Shown piece after piece: positions 26,204-38,272 of a stretch of DNA of 64,000 nucleotides. The position numbers were made by a program, and so were the translations under genes. Source of the stretch: Lucifuga dentata (lineage: Eukaryota; Chordata; Actinopteri; Ophidiiformes; Bythitidae); the NCBI GenBank assembly GCA_014773175.1, contig VXCM01001331.1, forward strand, positions 81,541 through 145,540, written 5' to 3'. Position 1 is the stretch's first letter, and each line of letters starts with the position of its first letter. The notes under the pieces are model-generated. The model had not been told where the DNA came from and ran no database searches. It was given only the letters and a program-made list of their open reading frames with translations.

Positions 26204-28877
26204 TCTAGCTGACAGCCCAAACAATTAAGACAAATATATCACAACCTTACAGAGCTGATATTACTTGGCTGCCAGGCAGCCAGGAGTCAGTGAGCAGAGC
26301 CAGTTAAAGCCTGAGCAGCTCACTGCATGTTCCATGGAGAAACAGTCGTTTCTCATATCTGCAGCTCCCGTGTGCCAGTAATCACAAAAAGCAACATTAT
26401 CTCTGACATCATTGCTGTAAGAGAATTTTATACCATGACTTTACTGCTAACATTCTCAGGTTGGCGTCTGCTTAAAAGGGCTGAAATCTAATTCTGTGGG
26501 CTGCCAAAGAGAAGAGATGCTGCTCCAGAGGTGTAACAGGAGAAGCATGCAGCCCAGCATGAAGCAAGAGGAAGAGGCGAAGAGAATCTGAGAGACAGAC
26601 AAATTGAGATGCAAGATAATGACATTTAAAGCAGCCATACTTCCCATCTGTGTATGTGAGTGTATGTATGTATGTGTGTATGTGCGCACCTCTCAAGCTT
26701 TTTCAAAAATAGGATGTATAATACTTTATAATTCACAGCATGTTTGCCAAGACCAGATTTACAAAGTGCCACCATGTGATAATTACTCATCACTTAGTAG
26801 CGTAATCACTTTGGTAGCATAAACTGGCGTAAGTAGCTATGCTTGATTTAATTATCAAAGAGTATATATCAATAAGATTTGTTTAATTTATGTCTTGATT
26901 CTCATACACAGAGAAACATTTAATTATATCAACATGGTAATGTGTTAATATCTGTGCCAAAATCCAAAAAATGTTGCCTGCACAATTAGTCCTCTATAAG
27001 TCTTTCATTGTTCTTATTTACTACCAAAAATTAAAATAATAACTGTAGGCAAAATGCACATATTGAATGAAAAGTGGACTAATGTATAGCCAAACAATTT
27101 CCTTGTAAAATAAATGAGCTTAAGTTTTGAGACAGGAGTACCACATAAGCTGGTAAAGTGTAAATACACAAATTTAGTCAACTAAAGTCATTTGTGAGGT
27201 TTTTCATGGTCTTAAATCAATGAAACACCATTTTATTAAGCCCTGGTTAGAAAACTGTAAAGTTACCTTTTAAATCTATCTTAATGTAATTACATCAGCT
27301 TTAGAAATCCTGCATGACCCTGTCTGGATATATTGTGACCGCACGACCACACGTGGGATCCTGCAGGCAGAGTGAACCAGTGACACAGCTCCTCTGGCTG
27401 GCAGCTAGAGTCATAAAGGGCAGAAACAACTCTCGCTGACACATCTGAGACCCATTTTATTTTACACGTTGAGTTAAAATGCTATCTCTGTATCTGGATA
27501 CTGAAATCCAATGTCAGGACTTGCATTTAAATCGCAATTAAAAAGCATTCTTCTTATAGAATTCTTCTTTCATTGTGATCTGATTGCAGTAGGCAGGTCA
27601 TTACACTGTTAATGTCTGCTTCCTTCATGCACCATGGATGAGCTTCAACCATTTTTTAAACTTAAATAGTAACGTTTCTGTGTGGGCTTTTGCTGGCCAC
27701 GGCAGAGGTATCCCATTGGATAGCTCAGTGCTTGCATCATAGGGCATAAGGGATCACTGAATGGTTTGTTGTGTATGAAAATGATTTAAGTCATGGCCTT
27801 CTGCTTGATCTGCATATAAATGACATAGCAGCAAGTATTTCTGTACACACAGAAGTTCAACAAATGCTATGATCTGAGTTCTCTGCCTACAACGCAGTCA
27901 TGTTTTGAGAAGCAATATCTTGTATTGTTATTTTTGACTGCATGTGAAAGTGAACCCCTTGTTTGTGCATGACAGTTGTTTCACATCTCAACCATGTAAA
28001 CACAAGTATCATAAAACAGCCACAAGAAAATGTACAGACGCTATCAAAAACTGAATGCAGGCAATTTCCTCTAATCTGGTTTATTTCATTTTTATTTCTC
28101 TTTAACAGTTTAAATATTGCCATATCATACAAATGGTGATACATGTTTTAACTTCTGTAACAATACACTGTAGTCAATGCAAAAATCCATTTAAAACAAT
28201 TCACATTTTAAGCAAGTTTCCCGCTTCCAAATGCATCCAAGCAGCGTGATCGCCTCTGTCTATTTGCCGAAGACAGAACAGAATCACTGAGCCCCCAGGT
28301 GTTTGTTCTAAAAAGGAACATCTGTACTGTCAAGTTTTTGTTGGCTATTGATACGTATTGTTGGCTGATGTAATGACTATATGGCTGATATAATGATTTT
28401 TTTTTTTCCAGGTATCTAATGTTGTCTGATCATAGTGCAGAAATGCCTCTGGAAGATCTATTCACTCAATAAGCAAAAATACTTCTTTGTATATCTGCAA
28501 TCCTGACAAGCATAAATGTGAACACGTCGGATCATTTACAGTACAAATGAATAAAATAGAAATCAGCGTAAATTAATAATACAACAGCAACTGAATTTGC
28601 ATTTATCACTCTTTGGAAAGAAAATCATTTACACATCATAAGGAACAAGAATAAATGCTATGTATAATATGTACTGTACACCCTCCAATATCATACACCT
28701 ATGTTTAGTGCAATTTAATGTGATTAAACCCCACAGCTTGATTCTCTTTCCCCTCTCCATCAAACAGAAAATGGCATTTTGCCATAAGAATTACGTGAAA
28801 TTATGTAAAGGGCAATTTGCAGCAGTTTTAAAGATAATTCACTTAATTTGTTAAATTAAATCTCCCAGATATGCACA

Positions 28878-28883
<6 letters not shown>

Positions 28884-28929
<46 letters not shown>
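28884..28929. repeat. (CT)n microsatellite
   Basis: About 23 CT units. Confidence 0.95.
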
Positions 28930-28932
<3 letters not shown>

Positions 28933-30683
28933 CCCTCTGTGCTCAAAAGGCTCATCTCTATCCCTGTGTGTTTTAGAGGAAATTCAAATCCTCACATTTT
29001 TTCCAAAAGCCAATGTAAATCACTGCCCTAGTCTGATTGGGTCTAAGGACCAGCATGGTCCTCTAGGGAGTGCTAGTGGGGCTTCATGACTCCAGCTAAA
29101 GGCCCCAGTACACTTCAAAAGACATACAAAAGGAAAGGCTGGTGAACACATCATAGAACACTGCATGCAGATAGTCCTTAAGAACGTTTGTCTTTTGTAC
29201 TTCTGATACCTCCCGCTGGCTGTAATTGGTATAAATATCACATGACTTATTGCATCACTGATGAGGGGTCAGTCAGCTTAACCAACCATGTGATATTTGG
29301 ACCAATTCAGACCAGGTCAGGTATTAGATGTAAAAGAAAAAGTTCCCACACTAAGAAAGAGCCTGAATCATTGTGTCTTGAGCTTGCAAGAGATTTTTTT
29401 TTTTTTTTAAATCCTGGAAGTTCTACTTTGTTTGAAGTATACTGGGGGCCTTAACATTATCCTATTGCAGTGCACCTTGCCATGGCATGTTCCTGTCCAC
29501 CACTCACAATCACTGTTTCCTACATTCCTATGGTCATCTATGTATTGCAATTACACAAGTCCTCACAAACCTGTACAGTATTGCACAACACATCATCTTC
29601 ATCTTTGGGAACATGATTCTCTCTGAACTGTAACAGGGCTGGAAGTAACATTTTACACTGAAAAGAAATGCAATCTAAATCTGAGCGAAAAAGCTAAATC
29701 CATTACAGTTACTAAATACTAGGAAGCCAGTGAATGGATTTGCATTTCTGATGGCATTCCTATTCATTATTCCATAACACATTTGGTTCTCAAATAATCA
29801 CCCACCATACATTTAATGGAAAATAGTCAATAGTACTGTGATCTCTTTTTTGGGCTCCTCAACATTTAAACAATCTGTCTCCCAAATCCAAATACTGCAA
29901 ATTTTAAGTGTTTTTTTTTTCTTTTACAAAATATAAAAGGCAAAATCCCACAGTCTTGACTATTAATTAGAGTTTCTGTGCTGTACACACACTTATTGTG
30001 ACACATGGAATCTTAAGTCAGGATGCAGGTTTTGGTACAACATGACAACATTCAAAGACCTAATGTCGTGGAAGGAGAGACCAAATTTTGCATCAATCTT
30101 GGAGAACCCTGCTATCAAAGCCAGTTTCTCTCTGTCAACACAACTTTATGCCATCTGACCACAATTGCCTTGTCAAAGTTTGAAAAGGCAATTACAGAGC
30201 TCCTGTCATTTGCAAACATAAAATATACAAATGACTGTTGTCATATATTATTATACACAGTATAAGCAGTGATACAGTATGCAAATTTGCAGGGTGTGGT
30301 ATCTGTCTTTTAACGCTCTCTAAAACTTCACATCTAAATGGACAAAGGAGAAGCAACTCTCTTTGTTTACATATCAGGCCTGTGCAAAGAAATATGATGG
30401 GTGCTAAAATATACAGAACTTACTATCATGACAAACTGAACATTTTTTATGGATTTTAGGCCCATTTACATCTTGCACCCACATTATGAAAAATGCAAAT
30501 TATCTAAGAAAGAATGTCTCATCTTCCCAGTTTTGCTCACTTTTGTTAATGAAGTTATTTTGACCTTGCCATAAATAGGTACCTGCATTTGGAATATGTA
30601 CAGTGATACCCGACACACACAAAAAAAATTATTAGTATGTTTAAAAATAAATGAAACTATTCCATTGGCTTTAAGAGTGTAAT

Positions 30684-30768
30684 GACCCACCTACTGAGAT
30701 CTGATCAAAATGCAGGCAGGATCCAAGATAACAAGAACACTTTTTAATGCAAGGTGTAAATGGGACTG
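30684..30768. mobile_element. fragment of the 1384-1950 MITE family
   Basis: Shares CACCTACTGAGATCTGATCA and the end motif AATGCAAGGTGTAAATGGGA with the right half of the element at 1384-1950. The left half is missing. Confidence 0.45.
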
Positions 30769-31818
30769 TAGAGTGGCTTGAATCCATATTTTTTCTCATA
30801 TTCATAGAAGATCCTTTCATGCCACTGGAGGCTTCTCTCACTTATTTTAACAAACACACGAAATATATATGAGGTGCCCTTAAAATTTTTACAGCCTTAC
30901 ACGGACTCAAAAAAATTCACATAACTTGCAGTAAATGCCACACTGTCTCTCCAATCATCCAATCATCCAAAGATGATTTTTTTTTACAGTGGCTATTTTG
31001 CCAAAGTTTTCTCTGGATACAAATATGATGGTTTTGCAATAAGCATAGTAAAAATTTATCTGTATACGTCTGCAAAAGATTAGTTATGGAAAGAAAAATT
31101 CACTGCCACCTCACCTCACACAAAGACTGAAGTGCAGGATCCAGGACCCTAGAATGCACTTTGCTGCATTCTCCAGCTGGTGTAATAATTAAGAATAATG
31201 GAGTCCAATTATAAAAATGTTATAATTGTTTGTATTTGGGAGAACGTGCCAACTATAACCAGAAAAAACTTTCCTCATGCAGGCAGCGCGGTCATGCCCA
31301 TGGAGCTGGTAGCTGACAGGCTCAATGGTGCTCAGCTGAACATTCATTTAGAAAACCTACATCATCTAAACAGGAATTTTACTGTTTAAAAGGCCATTTG
31401 TTAGTATGCATGTGCATGCGAGGGGGAAAGCCATAAGCAAGGAACAGCCTGGCAGAATCAAACTGATGCAGGGAAGGACATAAAAGCTTCTGTTTCCTGA
31501 GGAGACAAATGGGAAAGGACAGAGTCCAACAATTAATCAGACATATCATTAAAAACATATTTCAGATGTTTAGTGATGATTATCAGATTGACTTTGCATT
31601 AATGTTAATCTCTGGTAATATTTACGGTGTAATTTTAAGCTATATTTGATGCTACCTATGAAGATGACTGATTGAAACTGACAATGTTAACGTGAGAACA
31701 TCTATCAAGCGAGATGGACAGCATGGGTCTTGCTATAGCTCATCAGAGGACCACATGGGCCATATTTATCATTCAGTCTATACTGATCATAACTCTTATA
31801 GATTAATCAGTCCAAGTA

Positions 31819-32531
31819 TACACTGCAAAAACAGGAATACCAGAATGCCTCAAGATCTTATTTAAAGATTATGCAAACTTATTTTGTCTTATTCAAGGAA
31901 AATAATCTTATGAATGTTTGGCTCCTTCATAGAAAAGTGGCGTTTTGTTCTTCGTAAGTTATTCAGTCTATTTTAACATAAAGCTGAGAAACAAGTCTGG
32001 TGGCACATAAAAAAAAATCCCAAACATTTATTAAATGGCTTAAATGTTAACCAGTGGTAAAACTCAAAAGTAATTTTTGTTATAATTTAGTCCTACAAGT
32101 TGATTCTAAAATTTGTTCTACATTTAAATGTCATGTGATCCATTTTTGATTAAATCCTTTACCCTTTAGCCTCAAAAATGGCAGAATGTGATTGAGGATT
32201 AGCAAACAAGATGCAAGATTGCAAGATTTTCACACGCAAAAAAAAAAAACAAAAAAAAAAACTGTGGTCCTGCTTAAAGACATAAATTAAACACAAGTAA
32301 TCTAGTTTCAAGTATCTCTAAATAGAAGTTTCATTGCTTTTATGAAGAAAAACAGGCTGAAATTTAATTCTTACAAATTATGATTACTTAATGTGAAATA
32401 ATGTTTATTTGTGGTGAGATTCTTGCCCCAGTTTCAGAAGACATTATTCTTATCCAGTGGCAGATTTTCTGGTGAGAATTTCACTAAATCACACATTTGC
32501 TTGTTTCTAGAAGGGAACATTTTACAGTGTA
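31819..32531. mobile_element. MITE with TACACTGCAAAAA ends
   Basis: Left end TACACTGCAAAAAC and right end (reverse complement) TACACTGTAAAATG, with repeated TTATTTAAAGA and CTTATTCAAGGAAAATA motifs as in a common fish MITE type. Non-coding, about 710 bp. Confidence 0.5.
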
Positions 32532-32875
32532 CCTTCCTCTCAGTGTAACTTTATCTCCAAACAAAAATACTGTATTTATGCACTCACCCAAGACCTTTAA
32601 CTAACAGAAGCAACTCAATTGACATAAATGCTTTTTAACTCATAAAGTATGTGACCAGAAAGTTGGCCGTTCAAAATGTCAGTAGGCGCACACAAGGTTC
32701 ACTTGTTACCAGCGACATCACACTTTCACGAAAAGCAGTTGTACTGTAACTCTGTCGACCAGGATGTGAGTCAGTTGCTTGTACAGTATACGGTATGTTA
32801 TTACTGACAACGTGAAGTATGAAATGTATTACCTTCCACTTCACAAAGGACAGTCCTCGGCTTGTGATTGGTCGA

Positions 32876-32935
32876 TCACTGCTCCTCACAGCTAGAAGGC
32901 TGGAAGGCCTCTGCTTCCTGGCTCTGAAACATGTA
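32876..32935 (-). CDS. hsf4: possible hsf4 terminal exon
   Basis: After acceptor TTTTTTACAG an in-phase frame reads YMFQSQEAEAFQPSSCEEQ and a TGA. The acceptor is good and the phase fits the previous exon, but I cannot confirm the protein end by family resemblance. Confidence 0.4.
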   Translation of the reverse strand, partial: YMFQSQEAEAFQPSSCEEQ

Positions 32936-32960
32936 CTGTAAAAAATGAATGCACGCACGG

Positions 32961-32993
<33 letters not shown>

Positions 32994-34434
32994 ATGACCA
33001 TACCCTGTGACTCTGTGACATGGGAAGTTCATGCATCAACAATTTAATGAGTCTTACACAGTAAATTGTTGATGCAATAGAAAACCTATGAGAAAAATCA
33101 TTAGTAAACTGTGCAGTTTTATTTATTTATTTTTATTTTATTTTTTTAATTTTTTTTTTTGTCTTTTTTTTGGGTGGGGGAGAGTTACTGACTTCTGAAA
33201 ATGCTTTTTTGGTCTTCTGTGTTTGTACAACTGATAACAGCTACTAACCAAAAAATTTAAGATGTAGTCATCTAAAAAAACAAAGGGCTCCATTTTCCAC
33301 ACTGCTTTTATGTGTGTGTGCACATAATAATTATCCAAAATTTAGCCACACAGTTACTGAACAAGAGGATTCCTCTTTGGTTGATTGCCCAAGGGTTCAA
33401 TATAGGTGGAGTGCAGTCAATACAATTGCAGCTGCTAAATATTCCAAGTCAGTCCGAGTTTAATACACAAATGCATAGATATAATAAAACTGCATGAAAA
33501 GTTGTGTCCAACAGGTCCTTTTCACAATTAAGTCTACTATTCTGAAGAATCCACCATTACTCTGCAAAGTCAATAAGGTGTACAAGGTGTATAAGGGTAA
33601 CATGCTGGGAACAGACAAACAAAATGGATGGATGGACTTCAGAAAATTCTCCCAGAAGGTAAAAACACTTGTTTTAATCCTTTTTACTCACTGATATTGT
33701 AAGCAGCTGTCAATATAATGTCATATGTCAATATAATCCTCAATTACCAATGTACTGTGCATCATTTCTAAAGTTTTGGAAGGAACTTACTGATTTGAGG
33801 TTGGAGTCCATCTCTGTAAAGTTCCACTCTGCTAGAGGCAGGCTGAAGGGCTGGGGGGTGTAGGGGGGNTAAAAAAAAAAAAGTAGGGGAGGAGTAGTGG
33901 AAGAGGGGGAGGGAAAGTAATATTCATTTAGTCACAATATGTTATGGTTTGAGTTTGTTGAGAGTGTTCAGATCAAATAAGACTGCATACCTCCACAAGG
34001 CTGAACAAGTCTATGAAACCCTTATCTTAATCTAATAATATATTGGCCTAAAGAGAAAGAAGCAACTTGATAAGCATAATATTTTTCTGTATTTTTCTCT
34101 GTAACTGTTAAAGATACATCAAAACCGTTTGCATCCTGCTGAAGCAGTAGCATCTCAGCGTTGTGGTTGCTGCATGTTTGCATAGCCCTGTTTGGTACTG
34201 CATAGCAATTCCATTAATGTGGCCCCTGGTCAAGTATATGCTTTGGTTGGCCAAATGTATCAACTGTGCAATATATATTGTACTCCCACAGAGACATTTT
34301 TTGGGGGAGTAAATAATCCTCCAAACAAACAAAACAAACCAACAAAAGTGGGTGAAAACGTACACTCCTACAGTATGTGGAGGTAATTATGTCAGCATAT
34401 CTGAATTTATGTCATTGAGCTCTTGGTAAATGGA

Positions 34435-34472
<38 letters not shown>

Positions 34473-34627
34473 GTACAGTAAAGTCCTACTGACATCCATA
34501 ACAGAGGTGGTCCCAACTTCCACTGAGCTCTGTTGATGGCTCCTCAGCAGGAGCTGCTGCAACTCCTCCAGACTCATATCCACGTTCTCCACAGCATCAG
34601 ATACCTCCATTCTGCACACACACGCAT

Positions 34628-34681
<54 letters not shown>

Positions 34682-37600
34682 ACAGTACATGAGTGAACAT
34701 GCCACGTATCCATATTACAAATGGAGATGTGTGTGTGTGTGATCCAGTGTTTATCACCTACCTGTCCAGGGCAGCTCTTTTACTCTTCCTCTCTCCCACA
34801 GCGACTGTTGAGCTCCTCCCTTCAAGAACAGATTGGACCATTGCAACAGGGAGGACAGGAGGCTCTGAGGGGCAGACCTCAGAAGAGGAGGTCAGTGCTA
34901 CAGCCTCCCCTCCTCCTACGCTGCCTCCTTTGCTTCCTCCTCTCACTCCTGGGCTCACAGGCTCCTCTTTGATAAGCATCATGCATTTCTCCCTGTGAGT
35001 ATAGTACAGATTTTGAATGGCTTCTTTAGTCACTTTCAGCATAATTTTAATTACGTGGACTGAGAAAACATTAGAAGAAGGAAAATTTCATTGGCTGTGA
35101 ATGAATTAATATATCTATTAAAAGTTATGCCATGAAACCAAAACTTTAAAAAGCTAAAAAACAAAGTCAAAATAGCACAAAAGCTACAAGTGTTTTCCCA
35201 CTGTGGTCCCTCAGAAAGGGGAAGGACAAAAAATAGTGACAACAACAGCAAACCGCATGTGAAAAGAGAGAATACACGTACATGCAAGTTATTAAGTAAT
35301 CAAACCATTAATGCCTTACATAGAAAAATTACAAGTCAATTAGTCTTACTATGCAACTTGTATGTCCATGTTTTCTCATGCCTATGATCAATTTACAGTA
35401 AAGTATCTACACGAGTGAGTACTTGAAGCGCCCCCTGGTGGTACATCAAATTTCTACAGAGAATGAAACAATTGAAATCTATAGAAATTCAGCTATTGTG
35501 GCAAATTATTCACAAATTAAATGAACTCAGAATCAGTTTTATAAGTTAACTATTTGCATCTTTTAATTGAAAAAACATGTATATTTTTAGTTGAAAATAG
35601 TCCAACTCATATGCGTACAGTATGTAATTCTGTTTTACATGGGTTTCAGGAACTTTTTGTCATCATAGGATTTCCTGCGTCTTTTTTTCTCAGAGTTGGT
35701 GGTAGATGTTTGAATTTGCTCACCATTGGAACTTGATTAAAAACTTTTGAGAACCACTGATCCACACAAACTATCTCAACCCTGAATCCACTGTCTACAG
35801 CCAGACATCACTGAGGCTGTTGATTCTTATATTGTCCTTTGTTGAAGACACAGGTTTTATAACATAATATTCATTGTATAAATAAATCCTTCAAAATCTT
35901 TCAAAGTCACCCTTTGGTTACATCAATCCATTCATTGTCTCTGCAACATTTCATAGTTTGGCAAACGTTTTACAATGATCTCAGCATTAGTATTGTTAAT
36001 TTAATCACAAACCTGCTCTCATCAGGCTGCATCTGGAGGGCCATGCTGGCCTGGGACATGTCAGTAACATCTGATATGATTGGTCCTCCTGTCAGCCCAC
36101 TAGCAGAGCAAGACACACTCTCACTGGATGGCTGAGGAGGAAGAAGAGACAACAATTTGGTTTTCACCTTCTCTGTCAGCTGGTCCAACATTAACTCTCT
36201 TTTGCTTATTTTGTGTTTCTGCTAAATTTTGTAATTGTGAGAGCAATACTCATAGACTCAAATTTCCTTAAGTACCAAATTATGATACAACACCTGAGAA
36301 TAGTAATATAACTGAAACTAAATTAAGCCTTTTATCTTTATTTTTAAATGATGGAACATTCATTTGATTATGTATGTGTGAGTCTTTATAATAATTTATT
36401 CTAATATGCAATGCATTTATACCCCTCCAAGTGTATCACTTCACAATGCTTCCCCCTTGTGTCCACATAACATAACAGCAGCAACAAACATAACTGATAA
36501 AGGAGATTTCAATCCACTGTTGATGGATTGAAATCCACCAACACTATTCACTATTGTTTAGGAAGTATCATTCAGGAAGTATATCATGTTTCATACAAGC
36601 TGGCACTACCAGTCATTAAATTAAAATAAACATGTGGAAATTAAATTATTACTTCTGTAATATCTGTAATACTTCTGAATTGTGTGTACTGAATCAAGTG
36701 GATTTAAAGATGAAGTTAAAATGTAAATATTGTCCAGGCAGAAGGCCAGTAAGTGCAAAGTTTCTGTTTACTGCTTGTGGCTGCAGGAGCATTTGTGCTG
36801 AAAGTAAAAGGTCAAATCCTGAATTGTTTACTAATTACAACAGCCAGCTACGTGACCAGTGTGTTACTGAGAAATGCAGCAGAGCATTAATAATTCTAGG
36901 GGAGCTAACTGTATAAAAGAAATTAAAATTGATCATACTTTAGAAAAACACTAATCAAGAGGATTTTACTAATTTTATAATATGCTTACTGGAATTTAGG
37001 ATTCAGGTTTATTTGCATAATGTCTCACCGACTGGATGTAGAAGGGCTCATGGAGGGGCTCCATTGAGTGACTATGGCTGAATTTGGAGGTTGGAGGGCT
37101 GGGAGAGCCATCATCCAGCATCAGAGGCCTGAAAGGATAATCAAATTTTACAGATCTGTGGTGATAACAGCTATACTGACATAAATGATAATCATGATCA
37201 GCATCAAGTTGTGAATAATTATGAATAAAAACATTATGAATAAAAACAATTTGTTACAAATGGAAGCTGTATTAGGTAGACAATTCAATAAATGCTGCCA
37301 CGTAAATTGCAAATGCATGAAAACGGCAGGTCATTCTGCTAGAATTAAGTGTCCCATGGAACTCATCAAAGAAAGCTTTGCCAAATATGAGGAATTGGAC
37401 AGCAAGTGTTTGATGCCCAATTCCTCTACAGATCCTAACACATTAAGAAAAGCCATCCACAACAATACTGATGAGGCAGGAAGAGCCTCAAGATGGCTTT
37501 GATGGAAAAAAGGGTTATGGCCTAACGCTGTCTCGACACAAGGAGAGGCCGAATCAGCCTCTGCTGGTGAGTGGAGTGGGTCCTGAGCCTGTTTAAAGCC

Positions 37601-38065
37601 ACAGTCATGCATAACAAAGTACATAATCATTGTACTTTGGCCTAAATTGTCCCATTATTTACCTCATAAATCTTTGGGTACCTGTGTAAGTTAGCTTGAT
37701 TGACCTCAAATCAACCCAGTTGTTTTGTTACTTCCTCAAAATATTATAGGTCTGGTTCACCTTTTTTTTTATACATCAGAGGACTTAAAAATCTTCCCTG
37801 GTTTTTCTTTATTGGAACGTAGCTCTCCTTTCTCATGTTGGCCTCGTTCACACAGCACAGTTAGCAGCACAGCTGAATCAGCAAATAGGCTGTAGCAGGA
37901 TCATGAACACTGTGCGTGTGTGTGTGTGTGTGTGTGTGAGACTATTACTGATTCAGCACTTGTCTCCATTCACAGCATTTGTTGATTGTTCAGATTGTCA
38001 GCTGAGCCAGCCCTTCCCCCTGCCCCATTGCGACTTGTTTGTCTCACGTTTGTTAATTGCTCCAT

Positions 38066-38119
<54 letters not shown>

Positions 38120-38232
38120 TGTGTGTTACTCACAGCTTTCTCTTTAGCCCAACAGAGTTGGTTGTGTTGGGCTGCATCTGGCTGAAAAGAAACTGAATCA
38201 ACTGGTAAAGAGAGAAAAAGCAGAACGAATCA

Positions 38233-38272
<40 letters not shown>

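Larger units (their letters stand above)
25812..31818. other. gene-free interval left of hsf4
   Basis: Holds a CA repeat at 26151-26202 and a CT repeat at 28884-28929. No exon, RNA gene or clear transposon end was recognised apart from the MITE fragment at 30684. Confidence 0.5.
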
